Assembly (NCBI GenBank): GCA_965223105.1
Contig: OZ244987.1
Location: 682,001-746,000, forward strand
Origin: JABDMH01 sp965223105
GTDB lineage: Bacteria > Bacteroidota > Bacteroidia > Chitinophagales > Saprospiraceae
Length of the DNA: 64,000 nucleotides
Reading direction: 5' to 3'
The translations under genes and the position numbers were made by a program. Of the stretch, positions 1 to 9,033 are shown one piece after another; position 1 is the stretch's first letter; the number at the start of each line of letters is the position of its first letter. Under the pieces are notes generated by a model. The model saw nothing but the letters and a program-made list of their open reading frames with translations. It had not been told where the DNA came from and ran no database searches.

Positions 1-638
1 GTTGCCCTTTTGAAGTTGGTTACTGAGTCGTGATTAGATCCCAGGGCTTCAAAGAAGTACCGTGCAGCAAAATTATATTCACCCATTTCCAGGTATAGTA
101 AACCCAGATTATTTGCAGCTGAATTGGGTTTATCCTCTAATTGGCTATCTGACAGTAAATAAGCTTCTTTAAAATAGTGCTGAGCAGAATCATATTCACC
201 GATATTCATGTACGATAAGCCAACGATCAGCAGCTCATCGATGAGGGAACCCTCATCATCCGGTGAAATAAATTGCAATGCAAATTTGGCAAAAGCCAAA
301 CCAAGTCTATGCTGGCCCCGCATGCGATACAGTGTCGAAAGAGCTGAGGCAGCCATTTCCTGGTGTTGTAGCGCTGCATGTTTCCCCGATTCATGGAAGA
401 GCCAACGATAATAAAGAAGCGCTGAGTCGGAATCAACTGAGATCAGCGCTCTTGCATCATTCTTAATGTTTTCCAAAGCAGTTTCAACTGAATCTTGAGC
501 TACCCTGAGTTGGAATTTTAGCCGACTGTGGTGAGGTATTTGGTTGGCATCAAAGCTCAGGTCTATTTCTTGCATTTGAGCCATCACTGAGTAAAAGTGA
601 AAAAACCCGAACATCAGCAAGACCATCAGGCGCATCAT
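1..638 (-). CDS. TPR-containing sensor (probable sensor histidine kinase), partial at left edge
   Basis: The reading frame starts at the ATG at 638 and stays open to the window edge, giving the first 212 codons only. The N-terminus (MMRLMVLLMFGFFHFYSVMAQ) is a signal peptide. Helical tetratricopeptide repeats follow; recognisable units are GLSYMNIGEYDSAQHYFKEA and GLLYLEMGEYNFAARYFFEA. In Bacteroidota such TPR ectodomains are commonly joined to a membrane segment and a HisKA_3/HATPase kinase, and the partner is usually a NarL-type regulator, as here. The kinase domain itself lies outside the window, so that function is inferred. The start ATG overlaps the TGA of the regulator (ATGA), which implies translational coupling. 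Confidence 0.75.
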   Translation of the reverse strand, partial: MMRLMVLLMFGFFHFYSVMAQMQEIDLSFDANQIPHHSRLKFQLRVAQDSVETALENIKNDARALISVDSDSALLYYRWLFHESGKHAALQHQEMAASALSTLYRMRGQHRLGLAFAKFALQFISPDDEGSLIDELLIVGLSYMNIGEYDSAQHYFKEAYLLSDSQLEDKPNSAANNLGLLYLEMGEYNFAARYFFEALGSNHDSVTNFKRA

Positions 639-1291
639 CGGTCGATCAACTTTTGATCAATTGCAACCCTGACCAATGCGGCTGAATTGCCAACATCCAG
701 TTTGCGTAGTAAATTTTTCCGATGGGTTTCTGCAGTACTTACACCAATATAAAGCCGGTCAGCGATTTCCGGTGAGGTTAATCCCTCGACAATCAATGCC
801 AGGACTTGTTTTTCTCTTCTGGTTAATTTGATTTTTTCCTTTACCGCCGGTTTTAGTGCCTCATCCCGCATACCATCGATTAGGGTTCTGGTGACTTGAG
901 TGCTGTAGTAATGCCTGCCCTGATAAACCTGTTCAATAGCCAATACAATTTCATCCTTGCCACTGTTCTTAAGTAGATAGCCATGTGCCCCTTTGTCCAT
1001 CATCTTTTGAATGTAGCTGTAATCATCATGCATGGTCAAGGCAATGATTTTGACACTTGGATGGTCGGCTACAATCAACTGGCAGGTCTCAATGCCATCC
1101 ATATCTGGCATATTGATGTCCAATAAAACCACATCGGGCTGCTTTTCATTGACTGCCATCAGTCCCGCATTTCCATCCACCGCCTCACCGGTGACCATGA
1201 TATGGTCTACCGTTGATAATATGGACTTGATTCCGTCAATCAAGACTTGATGGTCATCAATGATTACGATTTTTATGCGTTCCATGGTCAT
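635..1291 (-). CDS. NarL/LuxR-family DNA-binding response regulator
   Basis: This is a two-component response regulator with an N-terminal receiver domain and a C-terminal LuxR-type helix-turn-helix. Counting from the methionine at 1285, the acidic pocket is Asp10-Asp11 and the phospho-acceptor is Asp56 in LLDINMPDMDG. The conserved switch residues are in ALTMHDD and LLKNSGK. The output domain begins at LTRREKQVLALI and has the recognition helix around STAETHRKNL. The longest frame opens at 1324, but the methionines at 1291 and 1285 sit directly before the receiver core and are better starts; no clear ribosome site decides between them. It is the first gene of an operon with the TPR sensor, overlapping it by four bases. 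Confidence 0.9.
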   Translation of the reverse strand: MTMERIKIVIIDDHQVLIDGIKSILSTVDHIMVTGEAVDGNAGLMAVNEKQPDVVLLDINMPDMDGIETCQLIVADHPSVKIIALTMHDDYSYIQKMMDKGAHGYLLKNSGKDEIVLAIEQVYQGRHYYSTQVTRTLIDGMRDEALKPAVKEKIKLTRREKQVLALIVEGLTSPEIADRLYIGVSTAETHRKNLLRKLDVGNSAALVRVAIDQKLIDR

Positions 1292-1586
1292 GAATATCAA
1301 ATCATTGACGAAAGTTAGGAACAAATCGGCATCCCTGAATCATGGAAAAGGGGGAGATCATTGAAAGTATCAGCCTTTATTATCCTTGCTTTTACCTCTT
1401 GAATTTAGGCGGCGTTACTTTGCTGGAAGTCGGTGGTGATCTGTTTGAGTCGCGCAGAAAGAAATAATCGTCAACACTAATTTCATATTACCTCTTCACC
1501 GGATCATCGGCTGGTTTAGAATGTGGCTGTCAAAGCCCATTATACTGATCACCTGTATTGTAAATTATCGATATTGGGAGTCTGTG

Positions 1587-3497
1587 ATGCCGTTTCCACG
1601 ATATAGAGGCATGGTTTGGCTATCCATCCTTGCCATATTTTGTATTTCATGCAATAGTGATGATTTGAGGGTAGAAAGTATATCCGCTGAGGTGCGGCAA
1701 CAGGCAATCAGGACCTTGGAGTTGCTTGCCGAGAAAGATCAAGATCCCGCGGGCATTATGGCTCTCACGTATCTTACTCAATTGGATTATCATGTAGGCA
1801 GTGCAAGTCTGAATATGCCATCGGCAGACAGCAGCGTGCACTATGCCTATCAGAGAATAGACCAAGCCGACACGGCAGCCATTTTGGCGGACAAAGGTAC
1901 AGTGGCTGACTTACCGTTCTTAATCAACCTGATGGATTCTCCAGTTGCAGGCGATGAAATAAAGGCCAAAGCAGCATTTGCCATATTGCGCATCGATCGG
2001 AGAAAGGCCATTTTTTTGACAGGACTGGATTGGGGTGTCATTTTCCTTTACGGATTAGGCATGGTGGTCATTGGCTGGTTTTATTCCAAAAAGAATCGTA
2101 CAGAGGAAGATTATTTGCTGGGAGGACGCAGGATGAATTCACTTGCTGTTGGCGTATCGCTGTTCGCGACATTGTTGAGCACGCTGACTTATTTATCATA
2201 TCCTGGCGAATTGATCAAGTACGGCCCGGCGATATTGGGAGGGATGCTTGCCTTCCCATTCGTATATTTTGCAGTTGGTTGGTGGCTAATCCCCAGGATC
2301 ATGCGTATGAATGTAACCAGCGCTTATGAAATTTTGGAATTGAAGTTGGGTCGTAAGGTCAGATTATTTGCCACCTTGATGTTTCTTTCCCTTCGCTTTC
2401 TCTGGATGGCCACCATTATTTATGTTACCATTGATATTGCGATTTTTTCAGTGATCCCTCTCGACCGGAGCTACATTCCAATGGTTGGGATGGTATTGAT
2501 GCTCATTACCATTGTGTATACCACGATGGGTGGCATCCGCGCAGTGGTGGTGACCGATGTCATCCAAGCTTGTATTTTTTTGGGTGGTGGTCTTCTAACC
2601 ATCATTGTCATCAGTTTGCATTTTCATTCCTTTACTGCCTGGCTACCTACCGAATGGCCATCATACTGGAGGCCATGGAGATGGGGATTTGATATGCACG
2701 AAAGAGAAACTGCTGCCAATGCAGCTTTGATGTTGTTTACCTGGTACATTTGTACCAATGGATCTGATCAATTGGCCATTCAGCGTTATCTGGCAACCAA
2801 GGATGTAAAATCTGCGAGAAATTCGCTCAAGGTCGCACTGTATGCCAACGTAGTGGCAAAGTGTTTATTGGGATTGGTTGGGTTAGCTGTATTTGCCTAT
2901 TTCGGACAAAATCCCCATGATTTGGCAGATGGACAGACGATGTCACAACAGGCAGATACGCTCTTTCCGAGATTTATTGCCCTGGGATTGCCCATTGGCC
3001 TAAGTGGCTTGGTCATAGCTGGGCTTTTGGCGGCAGCCATGTCCAGTTTGTCCTCTGGGTTAAACTCGGTTTCAGCGGTAATTTCAAAAGATGTTTTCAC
3101 GAATATCATATCACAGAATGATGCAGAGATAACCCGGAGAAAGTCTTTGAGAGATGTTCAATTATATTCCTTATTCGCGGGAGTCATAGTTATTGTGCTT
3201 AGCTTTTTCATTGGCAATGTCGAAGGCAACCTTATGGATGTCATTGTGAAGGTGGTCAATCTTTTTGTTGCACCCCTATTTGTCTTGTTTTTCATGGCCT
3301 TGTTTATTTCTTTTGCGACGGAATGGGCTACCCTCCTGGGAGGAGCGATTTCGGTGGTGGTTGCGGTCTTGATCGCTTTTTGGGGTTTATGGGGAATCTC
3401 GGTATTTTGGATTATGCCGGTTTCTCTCGTTGCTGGAATTGGCTGTTCAGTCGTATTGAGTTATATGGATGATTACTTATTAAAGATTAACAAATGA
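1587..3497 (+). CDS. Sodium:solute symporter (SSS family) with extra N-terminal lipoprotein-like domain
   Basis: A secondary transporter of the SSS/SGLT family, with a core of about a dozen membrane segments beginning near residue 150 (LDWGVIFLYGLGMVVIGWF) and the family signature GWFYSKKNRTEEDYLLGGRR. The frame opens at 1521, but the ATG at 1587 is preferred because it has GGGAG upstream and gives a secretion signal (WLSILAIFCISCNSDD). About 120 extracytoplasmic residues then resemble a HEAT-type helical pair (DLPFLINLMDSP). Such an N-terminal extension is absent from classical SSS proteins. Its stop overlaps the next start (ATGA), so it is translationally coupled to the aldolase and probably imports that enzyme's sugar-acid precursor. 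The substrate cannot be read from sequence. Confidence 0.88.
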   Translation: MPFPRYRGMVWLSILAIFCISCNSDDLRVESISAEVRQQAIRTLELLAEKDQDPAGIMALTYLTQLDYHVGSASLNMPSADSSVHYAYQRIDQADTAAILADKGTVADLPFLINLMDSPVAGDEIKAKAAFAILRIDRRKAIFLTGLDWGVIFLYGLGMVVIGWFYSKKNRTEEDYLLGGRRMNSLAVGVSLFATLLSTLTYLSYPGELIKYGPAILGGMLAFPFVYFAVGWWLIPRIMRMNVTSAYEILELKLGRKVRLFATLMFLSLRFLWMATIIYVTIDIAIFSVIPLDRSYIPMVGMVLMLITIVYTTMGGIRAVVVTDVIQACIFLGGGLLTIIVISLHFHSFTAWLPTEWPSYWRPWRWGFDMHERETAANAALMLFTWYICTNGSDQLAIQRYLATKDVKSARNSLKVALYANVVAKCLLGLVGLAVFAYFGQNPHDLADGQTMSQQADTLFPRFIALGLPIGLSGLVIAGLLAAAMSSLSSGLNSVSAVISKDVFTNIISQNDAEITRRKSLRDVQLYSLFAGVIVIVLSFFIGNVEGNLMDVIVKVVNLFVAPLFVLFFMALFISFATEWATLLGGAISVVVAVLIAFWGLWGISVFWIMPVSLVAGIGCSVVLSYMDDYLLKINK

Positions 3498-4294
3498 GAA
3501 AAAGCAAATGCCTAGCCAAATGGCGGGCAGGCCAGCCGGTACTCGGCCTTACCCTGCACTACAACGATGCCTCAATCTTCGAAATGGTAAGTATGCTTCA
3601 TTTTGATGTGATCTGGATGGACCTGGAGCACCAGACGCGCAGTGTCGAGACAGCCACCGAAATGATCAGAGCCGCACGATCAGGAGACGCAGATATTTTG
3701 GCTCGACCAGCCAAAGGAGAATTTGTGCGTATGGCCAGATTACTGGAAGCAGGGGCCAACGGTATTATGTATCCTCGATGTGATTCCGTTGAAGAGGCGA
3801 TGGAAGTGGTTGTTCAGGCTAAGTTCCCACCTGTAGGCAAGAGGGGACTGGATGGTGCCGGTCCTGATTCTGGCTATATGGCCACACCACTGGGTAAATA
3901 CATCCAACACGCTAATGAAGAAACTTTTTTGGTTATACAGATTGAGAGCAGGGAGGCTCTGGCAGTTGCTGACCAAATCGCCACTGTCGAAGGGGTAGAC
4001 CTGTTATTTTTTGGTCCTGGAGATTACAGTCTACAACAAGGTTTCCCGGGAAAATTTGACGACCCCAGATATCTGGAAGCGGTGAAAGCAGTGGCCAACG
4101 CGGCAGTTGCAGCTGGGAAATGGTGGGGCACTCCTGCGTTTTCGATAGAGCATGCCGAGCAATTGTTGGGCTTGGGTGCAAACTTCGTCACTTATGGCAG
4201 CGACCTAACATTATTGAGGAAAGTTTTGATTGACCTGCAAAAGGATTTCGGTACGCTTGGATTTTTCACGGATGCGAATGATGAACAAAGTTGA
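3494..4294 (+). CDS. HpcH/HpaI-family class II aldolase (2-keto-3-deoxy-sugar-acid aldolase type)
   Basis: A metal-dependent aldolase of the HpcH/HpaI/citrate lyase beta family, which cleaves 2-keto-3-deoxy (or 4-hydroxy-2-keto) acids to pyruvate and an aldehyde. Family residues are visible: His46 in DLEHQTRS, Arg71 in ARPAKGE, and the metal ligands Glu151 (QIES) and Asp177 (GPGDYS). The RGxDGxGPxSGY segment near residue 117 matches the substrate loop of GarL/RhmA-type enzymes. The 266-residue length is typical. The start overlaps the symporter stop by four bases. Together with the SDR and the enolase-superfamily enzyme at 24-26 kb it could complete a non-phosphorylative sugar pathway, but that linkage is an inference across 20 kb. 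Confidence 0.88.
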   Translation: MRKSKCLAKWRAGQPVLGLTLHYNDASIFEMVSMLHFDVIWMDLEHQTRSVETATEMIRAARSGDADILARPAKGEFVRMARLLEAGANGIMYPRCDSVEEAMEVVVQAKFPPVGKRGLDGAGPDSGYMATPLGKYIQHANEETFLVIQIESREALAVADQIATVEGVDLLFFGPGDYSLQQGFPGKFDDPRYLEAVKAVANAAVAAGKWWGTPAFSIEHAEQLLGLGANFVTYGSDLTLLRKVLIDLQKDFGTLGFFTDANDEQS

Positions 4295-4407
4295 TTGGAA
4301 AATCACCCGCATGACGATGCGTAAGGACTGCTCAGAGATAATTTGGGAATGATTCCGCCACTGATTGAGATGTAATCTCCATACTTGGGATTTGAAATGC
4401 TATCCAT

Positions 4408-5571
4408 ATGAAGTCTAAATTGTCACCATTTCCTGCCATTTTCTATCTGCTAATGGCTATCCTGCCAATCAGCATGAATGGACAAGAGGATGGACAATCG
4501 GAGTTATTTGCTGTTCCCGAAATACCCTCCTCATGGGATGACTTAACTGCTGGAATCCAAACCAAGGAAGATTGGCTTGAGCAGAGAGAATTATTGAAGA
4601 GTAGATATCTGGACCTACTCCGAGACCAGCATAAGCCAGAACGGCCGGCACTTGATCTCATCATTCACGAAGAGGTCATTGTAGATGATATCTATAAGCG
4701 GCAATTGATAAGCTATTCCGTCGAATCAGATGAACGAACCCATGCTTATCTTGGTATTCCTCTAAATGTCCAAGATGTCGCTCCTGCCATCGTTGCTTTA
4801 CATGGGACCTACCCGCAGGGCAAGCAACGGGTTGCTGGACTTGTCGACAATCCTGACAAGGCCTACCTTGATCATTTATGCCGGCGTGGATATGTCGTAA
4901 TTGCTCCGGACCATTTCGTTTCAGGTCATCGCATTCCAGAGGAAGGGCCTTATGAAACAAGCAGATTCTACGAGAAACACCCACTTTGGACGGCAGTGGG
5001 AAAATTTACTTTCGAACATTCGATCGCTATCGATGTCCTGCAAAGTCTAGAGCAGGTTGACGATGAGCGAATAGGAGCACTTGGTCATTCACTGGGCGGC
5101 CACGGTACTTTTTTTCTGGCTGCCTATGACGACCGGATTAAGGCCTCAGCATCTAACTGTGCTGCGGCGTTTTTTCGGCATAACCCGGGTGTGGAGCACT
5201 GGGCACGCGATCATTGGTATGTGTACTTCAGGCACATCCGGGAAGATCTCTTAAGAGGTGTATTGCCACCCATAGATTTTCACGAAATCATTGCTTTGAT
5301 TGCCCCTCGGGCTTTTCTTGATTTATCAGCCTTGAATGATGGACATACTCCAACCCAGCGGCAGCGAGTGCTGATGTTTTTTAAAATCATGGAAGTGTAT
5401 GAACTCCTGGGAAAGCCGCATAATTTTGCATTTTACGTACACGGTCGTGGTCACTCTGTAGCTCATGAATCTCGTCAGCTCATGTATGCCTGGATGGATA
5501 CCCATCTCAAGCCATCGAAAGATACCCAAACTCATTTGGTGGGATCTTCTCGTCAATCTGGAGATCCTTAA
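4408..5571 (+). CDS. Secreted alpha/beta hydrolase (dienelactone hydrolase/esterase-like)
   Basis: The protein has 387 residues and an N-terminal signal peptide ending near MNGQ. The fold is alpha/beta hydrolase, with the oxyanion strand VALHGTYP, nucleophile Ser228 in GHSLGG, probable acid Asp311 in ALNDGHT and His349 in GRGHSVAH. It resembles the acetyl-xylan esterase/glucuronoyl esterase-like and dienelactone hydrolase-like enzymes that Bacteroidota place in polysaccharide loci. It follows the symporter and aldolase on the same strand after 113 bases, so deacylation of a carbohydrate or ester is a reasonable guess. The exact substrate is unknown. Confidence 0.8.
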   Translation: MKSKLSPFPAIFYLLMAILPISMNGQEDGQSELFAVPEIPSSWDDLTAGIQTKEDWLEQRELLKSRYLDLLRDQHKPERPALDLIIHEEVIVDDIYKRQLISYSVESDERTHAYLGIPLNVQDVAPAIVALHGTYPQGKQRVAGLVDNPDKAYLDHLCRRGYVVIAPDHFVSGHRIPEEGPYETSRFYEKHPLWTAVGKFTFEHSIAIDVLQSLEQVDDERIGALGHSLGGHGTFFLAAYDDRIKASASNCAAAFFRHNPGVEHWARDHWYVYFRHIREDLLRGVLPPIDFHEIIALIAPRAFLDLSALNDGHTPTQRQRVLMFFKIMEVYELLGKPHNFAFYVHGRGHSVAHESRQLMYAWMDTHLKPSKDTQTHLVGSSRQSGDP

Positions 5572-5799
5572 GGGTCCGATAACGTGACCGTCCGGGACAT
5601 AGTAAAATCTATTGGCCATGCAGTTAGGCCCTATGTTTAATTGGATGGTACCATCAAAAGCAAAAGGCCATGCTCGTTTCATTGCAGTATCGAACGTGAC
5701 AAACAACTGAAGGAGGAGCCTCATATTAGGTCTTTGGTATTCTCCAGCCTGCATGTATCTTTACTTCTTGTGTCCGAAAAAGTGAAAGAAGACCGTTTT

Positions 5800-8700
5800 A
5801 TGAAACTAGTCCCGAGATCCTTAGTTCTTATTTTCCTATTAGCTATACTATCATCATGTAGCAAAAAAGACGAGAAAATTTTGCTGTTTTCTCAGACGAC
5901 AGATGGCAATCGTGAAAGGGTGGATGAAGCAAGAGAACTTTTTGAAAGACTGGAAAATGTCCTGGATTTTGAGGTAAGATTTACCGAAGAGAGTGACCAA
6001 CTTACTGAAGAAGAGCTCAGAAATTATGCGGCTATTGTCTTCTTATACACCAGTGGAGAAATTCTTGATGATGTGGCCAGGGCCGATGTGGAAAGATTTG
6101 TCCAAGCTGGAGGTACGCTGATGGGAATTGAAGCTGAACCTCGATTGAAAAATGAGTGGCCCTGGTATGATCAACATATGAGCCAGCCTTCGGCAAAGAT
6201 TTCTGTCCCGTCAGATCAAATAGAAAGTCAAATCAAAGAGGTATTGAGTAGCAGACCGCTTGATTACCAGTTGGCTATGACACAGCGGGTTCCGGAAGAA
6301 AATAGATTTGTCAAAGAAGTGCTTGATTTCAATCTCAACGAACCGATGGAATTGGATGAACTTCCAGGAAGAGGCATCTTATTCGTAGAGCGAAGGGGTG
6401 CCGTCAAGTTGTTTGACTTTGCCTTGGGAAGTACTAAAAAACTTGCTCAAATACCGTTGTTTTATGGCAACGAGGACGGCCTGTTGGGTATTGCGGTTGA
6501 TCCGAATTACGAAGTGAATCACTGGATCTACCTTTTTTATTCTGCTGCGGGAGATGAGCCGCTACAACACATTTCTCGCTTTGACTTAAGAGGTGATACC
6601 ATAGATCGTGCATCCGAAAAAATACTCTTGAAAGTTCCAACCATACGCAAATGCTGTCACAGTGGAGGGGCATTGGAGTTTGGTCCGGATGGACATTTGT
6701 TTATCACCTTAGGCGACAATACCAATCCCTTTGAATCCTCTGGATATGCACCTATTGATGAGCGGGAGGGCCGGGCCTTGTGGGATGCACAAAAATCTGC
6801 AGCGAATACCAATGATCTTCGGGGTAAGATCCTTCGAATCAAACCGGAGGATGATGGGACCTACTCCATTCCTGATGGGAATCTATTTCCACCGGGAACC
6901 CCTAATACCCGACCGGAAATTTATATAATGGGATGTCGCAATCCATTTCGGCACTCTATAGATTCGAAGACCGGATACCTGTACTGGGGAGATGTTGGTC
7001 CGGATGCAGGTAAGACGGATCCAGAGAGAGGTCCTAAGGGTATGGGCGAATTCGATCAGGCACGCCAGGCCGGTTCTTGGGGATGGCCCTATACCCGAGG
7101 TAATAATCAGGTGTATAACGACTACGATTTTGCAACCGACACCCCGGGCGAAAAATTTGACCCCCAACAACTCATTAATGACTCCCCCAATAACACGGGC
7201 GTCCAGAAACTTCCTCCTGCGCGGGAATCTCTGATATGGTATTCCTACGATTCCTCTGAAGAATTTCCCTGGCTCGGGAAAGGCGGGGTTAATCCGATGG
7301 CCGGCCCAGTCTTTCATGCTGATGATTACGCAACAGGGTTTCCCCCGTATTTTGAAAATAAGCTCTTCGTCTATGAATGGATGAGAGACTGGATCTATGT
7401 CGTTACCCTGGATGATCAGCAGAATTATGTCAAGGCTGAAGCCTTCATGCCGAATACAGAGTTTTCGCACCCAATGGACATGATGTTTGGGTCCGACGGA
7501 AATTTATATCTGTTGGAATACGGACAGAAATGGAATGTTCAAAATATGGATGCTCGCTTAAGTAGAATCCGATATATTGAAGGAAACCGGGCACCCATTG
7601 CCAGAATCACGGTTGACAAGGAAGTAGGTGCGGTACCGTTGACCGTGCAGTTTCAAGGTGACCATTCGGAGGATTTTGACCAGGATGAGCTCTACTATCA
7701 CTGGTCGTTTGACGCTACATCCCATTCCACTGAAGTGAATCCAACCTTTACTTTCCAGAAAGAGGGGATATATACTGTGCAGCTGATGGTCAAAGATCCC
7801 AATGGAGAAAGCTCCACAATTACGCAGAAAATTATGGCTGGAAATGAACCCCCGGAGGTAAGGATACAGACGGATGCCGAAGACAATGTTTTTTGGGATA
7901 ATCGGAAAATTAATTATCAGGTTGTGGTCACCGACCGGGAGGATGGGTCAACAGCTGATGGAGGAATAGATGGCGAAAAAGTAAAAGTTACCTTCACCTA
8001 TGTGCCTCAAGGTGAAGATCTGGTTCTGGCCACCATCGGCCATCAACAAATAACCATTCCGGAGGGGAAACAACTCATCGATGCTTCTGATTGTAAGGCC
8101 TGTCATGCTGAAAACGAAAAGGTAAATGGACCATCCTACGTCGATATTGCCAGTCGATATTCCAAGCAAGATAAAAATGATTTAATCAGCAGAGTGATCA
8201 AGGGCAGTTCTGGCATTTGGGGCGAATCTATGATGGCCGCTCACCCACAGCTGAAAGTAGAGGAAGTGGGGAAAATTATAGATTATATTTTAACGCTCAA
8301 GCCGGATGTAGGCCAATTAGAGAATGAAATGCCTCTTTCTGGAACCTTGATTTTTAACCAACATACCGGCACTGACGATGCTGGTAAATACATCCTGATG
8401 GCCTCCTATTTAGATAGAGGAAATCTCGAGATTGAAGGCAGTGCTTTGTCGGCAAGTGAGCAGCTCGTTTTTATCTCTCCTAAGATAGAAGCTGAAGATG
8501 CCAGCGAAAGAAGTGATGATGTCGGTGTCTGGAAGATCGACGATGCCACCCTGGTGGGTTCAATAGCACACGACGCTTATTTACAATTTAATGACGTCTC
8601 GTTAAAAAATCTCAATGGCATCCAGCTTGCTGCTGTGTTCAGCCCAAATTATGACTACGGTGGAATGGTGCAAATCCGGCAAGGGGCAGTGAACGGCAAC

Positions 8701-8880
8701 CTCATTGGCCAATTAGAAATAAATCATCCCAATTCTAAGCTGAAGGCAATCAGGCACTATGATATTCCGGTTCATCCCAGGACGGACCAGGGTCCGCTTT
8801 TCTTGGTCTTCCACAATTCAGAGAATAAAGATCAATATGTGCTCAATGCAGACTGGATATTGTTGAATTACCAAAGGTGA
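5800..8880 (+). CDS. Multidomain lipoprotein: ThuA-like, glucose/sorbosone dehydrogenase, PKD, cytochrome c, CBM-like
   Basis: A 1026-residue secreted lipoprotein (lipobox LSSC). The open frame extends upstream to 5641, but the ATG at 5800 begins the signal peptide. In order: a ThuA-like domain (about 25-150), a PQQ-dependent glucose/sorbosone dehydrogenase beta-propeller (about 165-590; DGLLGIAVDPNY, SGGALEFGPDGHLFITLGDN), a PKD domain (about 596-680), a class I cytochrome c with heme motif C765-K-A-C768-H769 and candidate distal Met811/Met812, and a C-terminal beta-sandwich resembling CBM6 (about 890-1026). The layout suggests periplasmic or surface oxidation of a sugar with electrons passed to the attached heme. 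Substrate and PQQ dependence are inferred from the family. Confidence 0.88.
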   Translation: MKLVPRSLVLIFLLAILSSCSKKDEKILLFSQTTDGNRERVDEARELFERLENVLDFEVRFTEESDQLTEEELRNYAAIVFLYTSGEILDDVARADVERFVQAGGTLMGIEAEPRLKNEWPWYDQHMSQPSAKISVPSDQIESQIKEVLSSRPLDYQLAMTQRVPEENRFVKEVLDFNLNEPMELDELPGRGILFVERRGAVKLFDFALGSTKKLAQIPLFYGNEDGLLGIAVDPNYEVNHWIYLFYSAAGDEPLQHISRFDLRGDTIDRASEKILLKVPTIRKCCHSGGALEFGPDGHLFITLGDNTNPFESSGYAPIDEREGRALWDAQKSAANTNDLRGKILRIKPEDDGTYSIPDGNLFPPGTPNTRPEIYIMGCRNPFRHSIDSKTGYLYWGDVGPDAGKTDPERGPKGMGEFDQARQAGSWGWPYTRGNNQVYNDYDFATDTPGEKFDPQQLINDSPNNTGVQKLPPARESLIWYSYDSSEEFPWLGKGGVNPMAGPVFHADDYATGFPPYFENKLFVYEWMRDWIYVVTLDDQQNYVKAEAFMPNTEFSHPMDMMFGSDGNLYLLEYGQKWNVQNMDARLSRIRYIEGNRAPIARITVDKEVGAVPLTVQFQGDHSEDFDQDELYYHWSFDATSHSTEVNPTFTFQKEGIYTVQLMVKDPNGESSTITQKIMAGNEPPEVRIQTDAEDNVFWDNRKINYQVVVTDREDGSTADGGIDGEKVKVTFTYVPQGEDLVLATIGHQQITIPEGKQLIDASDCKACHAENEKVNGPSYVDIASRYSKQDKNDLISRVIKGSSGIWGESMMAAHPQLKVEEVGKIIDYILTLKPDVGQLENEMPLSGTLIFNQHTGTDDAGKYILMASYLDRGNLEIEGSALSASEQLVFISPKIEAEDASERSDDVGVWKIDDATLVGSIAHDAYLQFNDVSLKNLNGIQLAAVFSPNYDYGGMVQIRQGAVNGNLIGQLEINHPNSKLKAIRHYDIPVHPRTDQGPLFLVFHNSENKDQYVLNADWILLNYQR

Positions 8881-8960
8881 TTCAACATGTTACGAGATAG
8901 TATCATTTCTTACAGGATACCTCTAATAACCTCTGAGTGAGATCGGTTTTGAAAAGATTC

Positions 8961-8984
8961 AAAAAACAAATGGCGAAGCCATTG
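8961..8984 (-). terminator. Probable intrinsic terminator for the 9-11 kb hydrolase gene
   Basis: Read on the minus strand, AATGGC-TTC-GCCATT forms a perfect 6-bp stem with a 3-base loop (8983-8969). It is followed after two bases by a run of six T (8966-8961). It lies about 50 bases past the stop of the minus-strand hydrolase gene. Confidence 0.55.
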
Positions 8985-9033
8985 TGCCCGATCCACGAAC
9001 GGGGTTTTCAGAGGTACCCTACAATAAGAACCG

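Noticed and set aside
5326..5754. 142-codon minus-strand open frame
   Set aside because: It lies mostly antisense to the alpha/beta hydrolase gene, whose catalytic residues are convincing; no family motif in the antisense text.
6883..7470. 195-codon minus-strand open frame inside the sugar dehydrogenase gene
   Set aside because: Antisense to strongly conserved propeller motifs; composition shows no independent coding signal.
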